Positions 1-7,102 of a DNA stretch of 8,215 nucleotides are shown one piece after another; the first letter of the stretch is position 1; every line of letters starts with the position of its first letter. The notes beneath the pieces were generated by a model that was given only the letters and a program-made list of their open reading frames with translations, made no database searches and was not told the DNA's origin. The stretch is taken from assembly GCA_945916625.1 (NCBI GenBank), contig CAMEGY010000035.1:1-8215 (forward strand), written 5' to 3'. The position numbers were made by a program, and so were the translations under genes. This stretch comes from an uncultured Anaerococcus sp. (GTDB lineage Bacteria > Bacillota_A > Clostridia > Tissierellales > Peptoniphilaceae).

Positions 1-990
1 CAAAAATATTATATTTGAAAATAAGGTCTTAAGGTCCTTTTTGAATATCGCCTTAAATTGGCTTCCTGCTTCGATTTTGACATCTTTAGTTGCCTTTACT
101 TCCTTTTTTGAAGTATCAAGGTGTTCATCAAAGACTGCCTCATAATAAAATTTATTAGCTAGCTTATAGGAAATAAAGCCGATTACAAAGGCCAACACAA
201 GGATTAGTCCTGTAAAAATCATCCTTTCTTTCATAGTCCCTGCAAGGGCTAGACCAAAGAATTTGGCGTTAAAGAATACATTTGAAACAGTTCCCAATAT
301 ATCTGTAACCTGACTTATATCGACCTTCATACCCTCAATGTTATCTGGATTTGATGCAGAAAATGAGAAGTAATATATGGCTGCCATCATGGCAAACATA
401 AGTAGATAGCCGATTGTCTTTACTAGTTTTTCGTGCCTATTTACATTTGTAAACTTCTTTAAAAGGAGAAGTACTAAGGATAAAATCCCATAAGGTAGGA
501 AAATCATTGGGAAATACAAAATAATCCCCATAATTAGGACCCATGGATCAAAGCCTGCTTCTACAAAATATATGAAAAGTCCTATACAAAAGTATAGGAA
601 AAAATCAAAAAACCCGAAAACTCCACCAAAAAGCTTGCCAAGGAAAAGCTCCCCTTCGCTAACTGGCATGGTCTGGTAGTTTTCAATAGCTCCCTTAGTA
701 TACAGTCTTGATAGAATTTGTGGCAGGTAAAATACGAAAATCATGAGGGTTATCGACATGGCAAAGGTCACAAAATACATATATTCCATATTATTCCCCA
801 CATAAATCATGGCCGATCCCTTAAAGATACCTGTAAAAATAAAACCAAAAAATACATAGGTCCAAAGAAGGAGAACTAGCCTTCCTAGGTAGGATTTTGG
901 CATGTTAGGAACAATTTTTTTTGGCATGAAGGGAAAAAGTTCTTCCTTAAAGGCATATTTTGCTATTGTAAAAATATTTGATCTATTCAT
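1..990 (-). CDS. ABC-2 type transporter permease, N-terminal part (C-terminus beyond window)
   Basis: This is the membrane subunit of an ABC transporter, encoded directly after its ATPase. The frame is open from ATG at 990 to the window edge, giving 330 residues without a stop. By eye there are six hydrophobic segments, at about residues 37-55, 70-90, 118-144, 151-178, 190-210 and 257-275. A polar, probably external loop lies at about 212-240, and a charged cytoplasmic stretch at about 276-315. The last visible residues (QFKAIFKKDLKTLFSN) resemble the lead-in to a second membrane half, so the full protein may be a duplicated permease of over 500 residues; that is inference. The start overlaps the end of the ATPase gene by 8 bp and has GGAG seven bases upstream (998-1001), so the two are translationally coupled. 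The substrate cannot be read from the sequence; the layout resembles exporters of the EcsAB kind but identity with EcsB is not shown. Confidence 0.85.
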   Translation of the reverse strand, partial: MNRSNIFTIAKYAFKEELFPFMPKKIVPNMPKSYLGRLVLLLWTYVFFGFIFTGIFKGSAMIYVGNNMEYMYFVTFAMSITLMIFVFYLPQILSRLYTKGAIENYQTMPVSEGELFLGKLFGGVFGFFDFFLYFCIGLFIYFVEAGFDPWVLIMGIILYFPMIFLPYGILSLVLLLLKKFTNVNRHEKLVKTIGYLLMFAMMAAIYYFSFSASNPDNIEGMKVDISQVTDILGTVSNVFFNAKFFGLALAGTMKERMIFTGLILVLAFVIGFISYKLANKFYYEAVFDEHLDTSKKEVKATKDVKIEAGSQFKAIFKKDLKTLFSNIIFL

Positions 991-1705
991 CGGTAAGCTC
1001 CAAGAAGATTTGTTCCAAAGACCCATCTTTATTGGCAGTATGCTTAATCTCATCAAATGTTCCCATAGCTATAATCTTGCCTTTTGAGATAATCGCAATC
1101 CTATCGCAAAGCTCTTGGGCAACTTCCATGACGTGGGTTGAAAACATGACGCACTTGCCAGAATCTGCTCTTTGCCTTAGGATTTGTTTAAGATTATAGG
1201 ATGATTTGGCATCAAGACCTACCATTGGCTCATCAAGGATTAGAACCTGTGGATCATGAAGGAGGGCACCGATAATGGCAAGTCTTTGGGCCATACCGTG
1301 TGAATAGGTTGAGATTTGCTCTTTCATGGCATCCCTGATGTCAAAATAGTTTAGGTAATAATCTAGCCTTTCCTTTCTGGTTTCTGTATCAATCCCATAG
1401 ATATCCGCAACAAAGTTTATATATTCATTTCCTGAATAATTTTCGAATAATTCTGGATTATCTGGCACATAGGAAAATTGTTTTTTATATTCCATTAGCT
1501 CATCTTCAAGTCTTAGACCATTTATGGTAATTTCTCCAGAAGTCTTAGAGTTTATGCCAACAATAGACTTAATTGTAGTAGATTTGCCAGCCCCATTTGG
1601 TCCTAAGAATCCAAATATTTCACCATCTCTGGCTTCAAAAGATATATCGTCTACAGCTTTTTTGCCTACATTGTACTCTTTTGAAAAGTTTTTAACCTCA
1701 ATCAT
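983..1705 (-). CDS. ABC transporter ATP-binding protein
   Basis: This is a cytoplasmic nucleotide-binding subunit of 240 residues, a normal length for a single ABC domain. Motifs in order are Walker A GPNGAGKST at 35-43, a Q-loop region around 76-88 (VPDNPELFE), signature YSHGMAQ at 134-140, Walker B VLILDE at 154-159, D-loop GLD at 163-165 and the H-loop histidine H191 in STHVME. The motif set (YSHGM signature, PDNPEL loop, short C-terminus) is that of ATPases that pair with ABC-2 type membrane proteins, including the EcsA-like group. This fits the permease that follows with an 8-bp overlap. The start at ATG 1705 has AAGGAAG about six bases upstream. A promoter with an extended -10 lies about 70 bp upstream, and the previous operon is closed by a terminator, so this is the first gene of its own transcript. 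All catalytic motifs look intact. The substrate is unknown; drug, peptide or lipid export are all possible. Confidence 0.95.
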   Translation of the reverse strand: MIEVKNFSKEYNVGKKAVDDISFEARDGEIFGFLGPNGAGKSTTIKSIVGINSKTSGEITINGLRLEDELMEYKKQFSYVPDNPELFENYSGNEYINFVADIYGIDTETRKERLDYYLNYFDIRDAMKEQISTYSHGMAQRLAIIGALLHDPQVLILDEPMVGLDAKSSYNLKQILRQRADSGKCVMFSTHVMEVAQELCDRIAIISKGKIIAMGTFDEIKHTANKDGSLEQIFLELTDE

Positions 1706-1740
1706 ATTTCACTTCCTTTTTTGGTATTGTTTTACAAGCA

Positions 1741-1771
1741 TAAATAATAAATTTCATTTCATAATTATTTA
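1741..1771. repeat. AT-only inverted repeat in the ABC operon leader
   Basis: TAAATAAT at 1741-1748 and ATTATTTA at 1764-1771 form an 8-bp perfect inverted repeat with a 15-nt loop. It begins at the predicted transcription start of the ABC operon, a position suited to an operator or a 5' mRNA hairpin. All pairs are A-T in very AT-rich DNA, so chance is a real alternative. Confidence 0.35.
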
Positions 1772-1777
1772 TTAAAT

Positions 1778-1786
1778 ATTATATCA
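1778..1786 (-). promoter_or_regulatory. Extended -10 promoter of the ABC transporter operon
   Basis: The minus strand reads TGATATAAT, an exact TGnTATAAT extended -10 element with TATAAT at 1783-1778. No good -35 hexamer sits 16-18 bp upstream, as is usual for extended -10 promoters. Transcription would start near 1771, giving a leader of about 66 nt. It lies just after the terminator of the sigma-factor operon. Confidence 0.65.
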
Positions 1787-1824
1787 TTTCTCTTAAACAT
1801 TTTACTTGTTAAGAAAAAAATCAC

Positions 1825-1850
1825 AAAAAAAGCGCCTATAAAAAGACGCT
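1825..1850 (-). terminator. Intrinsic terminator after the sigma-factor gene
   Basis: On the minus strand AGCGTC (1850-1845) pairs with GGCGCT (1836-1831) in a 6-bp stem with one G-U pair and an 8-nt loop. Six T residues follow at once (1830-1825), and a second T-run lies at 1820-1814. It starts 4 bp after the sigma-factor stop codon and is the clearest terminator in the window, marking the end of the gltX operon. Confidence 0.88.
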
Positions 1851-1854
1851 TATC

Positions 1855-2877
1855 TTATCCTATTGAATCTGAATAATCCTTTAGTTTGCCTAGGGCTTGG
1901 TTTTCGATTTGACGGATTCTTTCACGTGACAAATCGTAAATCGAACCTATCTGTTCTAGGGTCTTTGGTTTTTCATTATCTAGGCCGTATCTGTAGATTA
2001 TGATTTGCTTCTCCCTATCTGTAAGCTGATCTAGGGCTTGCATGAGGAAGTTTTCCATATCTTTTTCAAGAATAAGCATATCTACAGGTGTAGACTCATC
2101 TCCTACCATGTCCATTAGCTCATCACCTGTCGAGTCCTCGCTATCTAGGTTGATATTTAGGGATGTGGAGTTGACTTGGTTTCTATTTATAAGGAAAAGA
2201 TCATCTGCTTGTTTTTTGTTAATCCCCTCATTTTCTAGAATCCTATAAATCTCCTCATCGCTTGCTTCAGGATTTGCCTTTAGGATTTGTTTTAATTTAT
2301 TAAGTTTCAAATATTTTCCTGCTGGAATTCTTATTGTATGACCTTCTTTGTTGATGGCCTTTCTAATTGCCTTATCAATCCACTTGTAGGCATAGGTTGT
2401 AAATTTGTAGCCCAATGTCAGATCAAATTTCTCAGCTGCTCTTATCATGCCAAGCATACCCGATTGGACCAAGTCTTCTAGGTCAAGGTCATTACCGTGA
2501 GACCTAAAAAAGTATGAAGCCCTGCTTCTTACAAGACCCTGATTTTTTTCTACAAGGGCGGAAAGAGCATTTTGGTTGCCTAACTGGAATTGTTCTACAA
2601 TCTCTTCGTTATTTAGGTCTGATAGTTTAATCATGTCCTTGCGTCTGATTGGGGCAAGGGATGTGTTTACGCCTTTTTTTGCAGACCCAATTAGGTCATC
2701 GTCAAAGTCATCATCGTCATCGTCATCTTCAGAAATAATATCAAGAATTTCTTCCTTTTGTTCTTCTGTCATTGATTCGACAACTTCGATTAACTCTTCT
2801 TCGGTCATATCTGTTGTATCCAGATAGTCTCTGAGTTTTTCTAAAGTTTCCTTATCTTTTAAATTTATTTTATCCAT
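1855..2877 (-). CDS. Sigma-70 family alternative sigma factor with acidic N-terminus and divergent -10-reading region
   Basis: This 340-residue sigma factor directs RNA polymerase to a promoter class. Residues 1-85 are acidic, with helical stretches and an aspartate run (seven D at 51-57, then FDDD), similar in character to region 1.1 of primary sigmas. A region 1.2-like helix lies at about 89-115, region 2 at 116-180 (LEDLVQSGMLGM, GYKFTTYAYKWI), region 3 at 181-240 (HTIRIPAGKY) and region 4 at 276-336 (LTDREKQIII, SRERIRQIE). Region 4 keeps R318, E319, R320 and Q323, matching E. coli sigma70 R584, E585, R586 and Q589 that read the -35 element. In region 2.4, RpoD's Q437 and T440 align with K169 and R172, and W433 with K165; region 3.0 H455 and E458 align with G187 and L190. 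The primary-sigma motif DPVRxYLxEIG is absent. It is the last gene of the gltX operon, in the slot of sigH, 18 bp after rae1. I read it as an alternative sigma; its regulon is unknown. Confidence 0.92.
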   Translation of the reverse strand: MDKINLKDKETLEKLRDYLDTTDMTEEELIEVVESMTEEQKEEILDIISEDDDDDDDFDDDLIGSAKKGVNTSLAPIRRKDMIKLSDLNNEEIVEQFQLGNQNALSALVEKNQGLVRSRASYFFRSHGNDLDLEDLVQSGMLGMIRAAEKFDLTLGYKFTTYAYKWIDKAIRKAINKEGHTIRIPAGKYLKLNKLKQILKANPEASDEEIYRILENEGINKKQADDLFLINRNQVNSTSLNINLDSEDSTGDELMDMVGDESTPVDMLILEKDMENFLMQALDQLTDREKQIIIYRYGLDNEKPKTLEQIGSIYDLSRERIRQIENQALGKLKDYSDSIG

Positions 2878-2880
2878 ATT

Positions 2881-2887
2881 ATCACCC
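2881..2887 (-). promoter_or_regulatory. Ribosome binding site of the sigma-factor gene
   Basis: The minus strand reads GGGTGAT three bases before ATG 2877. It matches the 3' half (GGTGAT) of the full Shine-Dalgarno sequence AAGGAGGTGATC rather than the usual AGGAG core, which explains the very short distance. It supports this start, which lies in the 18-bp gap after rae1. Confidence 0.5.
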
Positions 2888-2895
2888 GTTTGAAT

Positions 2896-3438
2896 TTATT
2901 TACCCTTTGACTTATAGTCTTCAATGTCTAAATCTATTTCATCTAGCTTGGCTTTTAAGGCTTTAGATATGGGATAGGCATCGTAGTTTTGACTAAAACT
3001 TTTCTTTTGCCTAATTTTTATCTTAGATCTTAGACTATCAAGGTCATGCTTAAGCTCAAGAGCCGTCATCCTCGCTGCCCCTTTAGAAAGAGCCAAATTT
3101 TGGACTGCTCCATCGTCTGTTACTACCTTGACATTATGCCTTCTCGCTATTTTTGTAAGCTCTCTTTCAATATATGTATCTGCCGTCTGAAATCTCTTTG
3201 TAAAGACAATTTCCATACCATATTTACTAGTAACTGTCTCCTTTAACCTATCAAGGTTGTAGGCATCAAAAACTATAACAAGCTTCTCACCGGTCAGATA
3301 GCTATATTCGGCCAGGTCTTCTATCAAATTATCCCTGGCTGTTTGTAGGCTTTTCCTAGCAGCCTCTTTTAGTTGTGGCCACTTATTTATAACATTGTAG
3401 CCATCTACATAGGTTATATTTTCCTTAACTAAAGCCAT
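2896..3438 (-). CDS. rae1: Rae1/YacP-type NYN-domain endoribonuclease
   Basis: This is a 180-residue PIN-like (NYN) nuclease of the YacP family. In Bacillus subtilis the family member Rae1 cuts mRNA in the ribosomal A site, and the same cytoplasmic, ribosome-linked role is inferred here. The acidic site is visible: D12 in YVDGYNVI, D58 in VIVFDAYN, D87 in TADTYIE and D108/D109 in VVTDDG. A basic C-terminal tail follows from about 140 (KIKIRQKKS), as in Rae1, and the length is close to the roughly 170 residues of Rae1. The gene overlaps the end of rlmB by 14 bp and precedes the sigma factor by 18 bp, the same rlmB-yacP-sigma order as in Bacillus. The start at ATG 3438 has only a GAGG twelve bases upstream, so expression probably depends on coupling to rlmB translation. 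The family is clear; the exact target set is not. Confidence 0.9.
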   Translation of the reverse strand: MALVKENITYVDGYNVINKWPQLKEAARKSLQTARDNLIEDLAEYSYLTGEKLVIVFDAYNLDRLKETVTSKYGMEIVFTKRFQTADTYIERELTKIARRHNVKVVTDDGAVQNLALSKGAARMTALELKHDLDSLRSKIKIRQKKSFSQNYDAYPISKALKAKLDEIDLDIEDYKSKGK

Positions 3439-4129
3439 TTTGTCTTAAAACCTCATACATAGCAATGGCTGAGGCTACTGAAGCATTAAGGCTATTTACA
3501 AAACCCTTCATTGGTATATTAATAAGTATATCACAATTTTTCCTTACAAGTCTAGAGATACCCTTACCTTCATTGCCAACGACCAAACAAACCTTACCTT
3601 TTAGGTCAGTCTGATCTATTGGTGAAGAAGCTTCGCCAGCAAGTCCATAGACCCAAAAACCGACTTCTTTGATCTCTTCTATTGCCTTATTTATATTTTT
3701 AACCATGATTATATCTATATTATTAATAGCACCAGCGCTTGTCTTGTAGACAATCGGGCTTACAGATGCACTTCTTCTTTCAGGGATAATTACCCCATCA
3801 AAGCCAAAGCTTTCTGCACTTCTAATTATCGCACCTAGGTTGTGGGGGTCTTCTATCTGATCAAGAATTATAAGCCTCTTGTAAGAATTAAGAGCCGACA
3901 GGTCCTTATACTTAAAAGACTCAGCTTCCACACATACTCCTTGGTGGTTCATATCTATTTTATCAAAAAATCTCTTATCTACAAAATTTATCTCAATATT
4001 GTTTTTATTAAGCTTTGAAACTATTTCATCAACAATTTTAGAATTTTGCTTTATAATATAGGCCCTATAGATTTTTACACCCGAATCTATGGCATCAATT
4101 ACAGGTTTTCTACCATAAATCTTATCCAT
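3425..4129 (-). CDS. rlmB: 23S rRNA (guanosine-2'-O-)-methyltransferase RlmB (SpoU/TrmH family)
   Basis: This SPOUT methyltransferase uses S-adenosylmethionine to 2'-O-methylate a guanosine of 23S rRNA (G2251 in E. coli). With the start at ATG 4129 it has 234 residues, a typical length. Residues 1-70 form the small substrate-binding domain, beginning MDKIYGRKPVIDAI as in RlmB orthologues, with NHQG at 61-64. The catalytic domain carries motif 1 DPHNLGAIIRSAESFG at 94-109 (N97, R103), motif 2 VGNEGKG at 184-190 and motif 3 from about 205 to 219 with SLNASVA and N215. A GTG in frame at 4144 would add five residues. I reject it, because ATG 4129 overlaps the cysS stop as TGATG and has GGGAG eight bases upstream. 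The closest alternative is TrmH-type tRNA methylation, but position between cysS and yacP favours RlmB. Confidence 0.92.
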   Translation of the reverse strand: MDKIYGRKPVIDAIDSGVKIYRAYIIKQNSKIVDEIVSKLNKNNIEINFVDKRFFDKIDMNHQGVCVEAESFKYKDLSALNSYKRLIILDQIEDPHNLGAIIRSAESFGFDGVIIPERRSASVSPIVYKTSAGAINNIDIIMVKNINKAIEEIKEVGFWVYGLAGEASSPIDQTDLKGKVCLVVGNEGKGISRLVRKNCDILINIPMKGFVNSLNASVASAIAMYEVLRQNGFS

Positions 4130-5547
4130 CAGCCTATCTCCCACTTGGTGCCTTCTCTTGTATCCTTTAGAATAATGCCCATTTCTTTTAGGTCATCCCT
4201 AATCTTATCAGCAGTGGCAAAGTCTTTATTTTTCTTAGCCGCATTTCTCTCTGCTATTTTTTCTTCTATGAAAGTTTCATCAACTTCAGATTCTTTCTTC
4301 TTGGCAAGTAGACCCAAAACCTCATAAAGTCTACTGTAGACTTCAAAAGTCCTCTCTACAAATGCTTTAGAAGAGTCAGCAGAAATGTTTGTATTGATAA
4401 ATTTTGCTAGGTCAAATAAAACTGTGATGGCATCTGCAGTGTTTAGGTCATCTTCCATTACACTTACAAATTCATTTTCTTTTTTAGTTAGGATTTGTAA
4501 TAAATCTTTTTCTGAATCTTTAAGTTCTATTTCTTTTGTGCTTTCAAGGGCTTCTTCCGCTTTAAAATAAGCATTATTTAGCCTATCAAGTGAATTTTGT
4601 GCCGAATCAATTATTTCCTTTGTAAAGTTTATCGGCTGTCTGTAGGATGTAGTTAATAGCCAAAATCTAATTGTCATCAGGTCATATTCTTTTTTGATAT
4701 CGTCTAGTGTAAAGAAATTACCTACAGACTTACTCATCTTTGAGCCATTTACCTGGATCATGCCGTTGTGCATCCAGTAGTTAGAAAAGTTTACTTCATT
4801 TAGGGCTTCAGATTGGGCGATTTCGTTTTCGTGGTGAGGAAATTCTAGGTCTTCTCCGCCAGCGTGGATGTCGATTGTATCTCCCAAGATTTTCTTATTC
4901 ATAGTTGAGCACTCTATATGCCAACCAGGTCTACCCTTACCCCATGGGCTATCCCATGCGACTTCGCCTTCTAGTTTTGTTGCTTTCCATAGGGTGAAGT
5001 CTGCTGGATTTTTCTTTTTGTTAGCATCCTTATCGTCAAGCCTTTGGCTTGCACCATGGACTAGGTCTTCAAGGTTTTTACGGGATAATTTGCCGTAATC
5101 TTCCTTTTTGCTTACATCAAAGTAGACGTCTCCGTCTGAAACGTATGCCATGCCCTTATCTATTAGACCTTTTACGAAGTCTATAATGTCATCCATCACC
5201 TCTGTTGCCCTTGGGTGGATGGTGTTTTCTTCGTCTAGATTTAAGGCGTGGGCATCTGTCATATATTGGGCAATGTAGCGGTCTGTTACTTCTTTTGTAG
5301 AAATTCCTTCTTCGATTGATTTTTTGATAATCTTATCGTCTACATCGGTGAAATTTACAACATAGGTCACATCATAGCCTCTATAGGACATAAAACGCCT
5401 AAAGGTATCAAAGACTACAAGGGGTCTAGCATTGCCTATATGCATATAATCATAGACTGTAGGTCCGCAGACATACATCTTGATTTTGCCTTCTTCAATT
5501 GGTTTAAATACTTCCTTAGAGCGGCTAAGGGTATTATAAATTCTCAT
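4129..5547 (-). CDS. cysS: Cysteinyl-tRNA synthetase
   Basis: This class I synthetase charges tRNA-Cys with cysteine in the cytoplasm. At 472 residues it is full length. The ATP-binding HIGH motif is HIGN at 36-39 within YDYMHIGNARP, and KMSKS is at 270-274. The four zinc ligands that select cysteine in E. coli CysRS have counterparts C27, C213 (WHIECS), H238 and E242 (FPHHENE). The usual GGG before DLxFPHHENE reads GGE here, a minor variation. The C-terminal part (about 310-472) is the helical anticodon-binding DALR region, ending in the CysRS-like KWEIG. The start ATG overlaps the gltX stop (TAATG), with AAGGGA nine bases upstream. In Bacillus cysE lies between gltX and cysS, and mrnC follows cysS; both are missing here. 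Confidence 0.97.
   Translation of the reverse strand: MRIYNTLSRSKEVFKPIEEGKIKMYVCGPTVYDYMHIGNARPLVVFDTFRRFMSYRGYDVTYVVNFTDVDDKIIKKSIEEGISTKEVTDRYIAQYMTDAHALNLDEENTIHPRATEVMDDIIDFVKGLIDKGMAYVSDGDVYFDVSKKEDYGKLSRKNLEDLVHGASQRLDDKDANKKKNPADFTLWKATKLEGEVAWDSPWGKGRPGWHIECSTMNKKILGDTIDIHAGGEDLEFPHHENEIAQSEALNEVNFSNYWMHNGMIQVNGSKMSKSVGNFFTLDDIKKEYDLMTIRFWLLTTSYRQPINFTKEIIDSAQNSLDRLNNAYFKAEEALESTKEIELKDSEKDLLQILTKKENEFVSVMEDDLNTADAITVLFDLAKFINTNISADSSKAFVERTFEVYSRLYEVLGLLAKKKESEVDETFIEEKIAERNAAKKNKDFATADKIRDDLKEMGIILKDTREGTKWEIG
4138..4142 (-). promoter_or_regulatory. Ribosome binding site that fixes the rlmB start
   Basis: The minus strand reads GGGAG within the last codons of cysS, eight bases before ATG 4129. 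The competing GTG at 4144 overlaps this site and has no comparable site of its own. The stop and start share one base (TGATG), pointing to translational coupling. Confidence 0.6.
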
Positions 5548-7028
5548 TAAAAGTTGTCCCTTACAAATTCAAGCCTACTCTTAACTAGGTCTTTGCCCAT
5601 GATTAGGAAGGCATTTGATAGGTCTGGGCCGTGAACTGATCCTGTAACAGCAGCCCTAACTGGGAACCATAGGTTCTTGCCCTTGATTCCTGTTTCTTTT
5701 TGTAGGGTCTTCATGATTGATTTAGCAAAGTCAGCGTCAATTTCTTCTACTTCATCTAGGTGTTTTAAGAATGCATCGAAAAGTGTCTTAGCATCTTCTG
5801 TTGAAATTGCTTCTTTTGCGTCTTCATCATAGTCAATATCTTCACTTGCTACATAGTAGTTTTTGGCAAGTTCTGGTGCATCTGAGAACTTATCAATAGC
5901 TGATTGCCAGGTTTCTGCAAGTAATACTAGTTTGTCATGGTCGTAGGATTCATCAATTAGACCAGCTTTTTCCATGTATGGTTTGATATCTTCTGCAAGC
6001 TTTTCAGGAGATAGTTCTCTTACATAGTGGCCGTTTACCCAGTCAAGTTTTTTCTTATCAAAAACTGCACCAGTTTTGTTTACCCTATCAAAGTCAAATT
6101 GTTTTGCTAATTCTTCCATAGTGAAGATTTCTTCTTCACTATCTGGTGACCAACCTAGAAGTGATAGGAAGTTTATAAGACCTTCTGGCATGTAGCCTTC
6201 TTCGATAAAGTCTTCTACCATGCCGTCGCCGTTTCTCTTTGAATATTTTTTGTGGTCTTTATTTAGAACTGTTGGTAGGTGGATATATTCTGGAGCATCC
6301 CAGCCAAAGGCTTCATATAGGTATACGTGTTTTGGAGTTGATGAAATCCACTCATCTCCACGAACTACGTGAGTAATTCCCATTAGGTGGTCATCTACAA
6401 CTACAGCAAAGTGATATGTTGGAAAACCATCTCTTTTTATTAGAACTTGGTCGTCTTGGTCATCAGTATTGAAGGTAATTTTACCCTTAATTCTATCATC
6501 AAAAGAAATATCATAGTCTTTTGGAAGTTTTAACCTAACTGTGTGTTCTTCACCATTTGCAACTCTTTGTCTTGCCTCTTCTAAAGGAATTGACCTGCAA
6601 AGTCCGTCGTATTTTGGTGTAAGGCCGTCAGCTCTCATTTGATCTCTAACAGAGTCAATTCTTTCTTGTGAGCAGAAGCAGTAGTAGGCCTTGCCTTCAT
6701 CTAGTAGTTTTTCTATATATTGATCATAGATGCCTTTTTCTACCCTTTCAGATTGGATATATGGACCAAAATCACCCTTTTCAGTTACATGTCCATTCTC
6801 ATCAAGCATAACACCTTCATCGATTTCTACACCTGACCACTTAAGAGCCTTAAGTAAATTTTCTAGGGCGCCTTCTACAAATCTTGTCCTATCAGTATCT
6901 TCTATTCTCAAAATCATTTTGCCGCCAGTATGTCTTGCGTATAGGTAGTTAAAAAGGGCTGTCCTTAGGCCACCAATATGCAAATATCCTGTTGGAGATG
7001 GGGCAAATCTTACTCTAACTTCACTCAT
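5547..7028 (-). CDS. gltX: Glutamyl-tRNA synthetase
   Basis: This class I synthetase attaches glutamate to tRNA-Glu. In most Firmicutes the enzyme also mischarges tRNA-Gln for later amidation by GatCAB; whether that holds here cannot be read from the window. It has 493 residues, a usual length. The ATP site is APSPTGYLHIGG at 9-20 (HIGG 17-20), followed by RIEDTDRTR at 41-49. The KMSKS-type loop is KYSKR at 261-265. A zinc-finger-like set C117, C119 (YCFCS) and C144 (GLCRS) lies in the connective insertion. Residues from about 325 form the helical anticodon-binding domain. The start ATG 7028 has AAAGGAG (7041-7035) six bases upstream. It is the first gene of the five-gene operon, with its own promoter and a leader hairpin, and its stop overlaps the cysS start. 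Confidence 0.97.
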   Translation of the reverse strand: MSEVRVRFAPSPTGYLHIGGLRTALFNYLYARHTGGKMILRIEDTDRTRFVEGALENLLKALKWSGVEIDEGVMLDENGHVTEKGDFGPYIQSERVEKGIYDQYIEKLLDEGKAYYCFCSQERIDSVRDQMRADGLTPKYDGLCRSIPLEEARQRVANGEEHTVRLKLPKDYDISFDDRIKGKITFNTDDQDDQVLIKRDGFPTYHFAVVVDDHLMGITHVVRGDEWISSTPKHVYLYEAFGWDAPEYIHLPTVLNKDHKKYSKRNGDGMVEDFIEEGYMPEGLINFLSLLGWSPDSEEEIFTMEELAKQFDFDRVNKTGAVFDKKKLDWVNGHYVRELSPEKLAEDIKPYMEKAGLIDESYDHDKLVLLAETWQSAIDKFSDAPELAKNYYVASEDIDYDEDAKEAISTEDAKTLFDAFLKHLDEVEEIDADFAKSIMKTLQKETGIKGKNLWFPVRAAVTGSVHGPDLSNAFLIMGKDLVKSRLEFVRDNF

Positions 7029-7034
7029 TAATTA

Positions 7035-7041
7035 CTCCTTT
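7035..7041 (-). promoter_or_regulatory. Ribosome binding site of gltX
   Basis: AAAGGAG lies six bases before ATG 7028, the strongest Shine-Dalgarno sequence in the window. It supports that start. Confidence 0.75.
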
Positions 7042-7085
7042 AAATTTTAATCGTCTTTTTGTCTTTAGATGGATAAGTAAATAAA

Positions 7086-7102
7086 GGGAAGTAAAACTTC
7101 CC
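7086..7102 (-). terminator. Hairpin in the gltX leader, possible attenuator
   Basis: On the minus strand GGGAAGT (7102-7096), loop TTT, and ACTTCCC (7092-7086) form a perfect 7-bp stem. It is followed by TTTATTTACTT, an interrupted U-rich tract. It lies about 22 nt downstream of the predicted gltX transcription start, so it is inside the gltX leader rather than at the end of the upstream unit. It may be a partial terminator or attenuator, or a back-up terminator for read-through from the PTS gene. The T-box consensus AGGGTGGNACCGCG is not present. Confidence 0.5.

Noticed and set aside
1440..1480. Degenerate ABC ATPase because the Q-loop lacks a clear glutamine at the usual PQ position
   Set aside because: The VPDNPEL form is common in ATPases paired with ABC-2 type permeases, and Walker A, signature, Walker B and H-loop are intact.
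2576..2827. Serine-rich plus-strand frame opposite the sigma factor N-terminus
   Set aside because: The serine run is just the reverse reading of the GAT/GAC aspartate tract; there is no independent evidence for a gene.
1855..2877. Calling the sigma factor the primary RpoD
   Set aside because: Region 4 and the acidic N-terminus suggest it, but the missing region 1.2 motif, changed -10 contacts and position in the sigH slot argue against it. Promoters in this window have ordinary TATAAT boxes.
4868..5098. Plus-strand open frames of 60-93 codons opposite cysS, gltX, rlmB, rae1 and the sigma gene
   Set aside because: They lie antisense to clearly conserved genes, are low in complexity (Ser/Phe/Leu rich from complemented codons), lack good ribosome binding sites and match no family I recognise.
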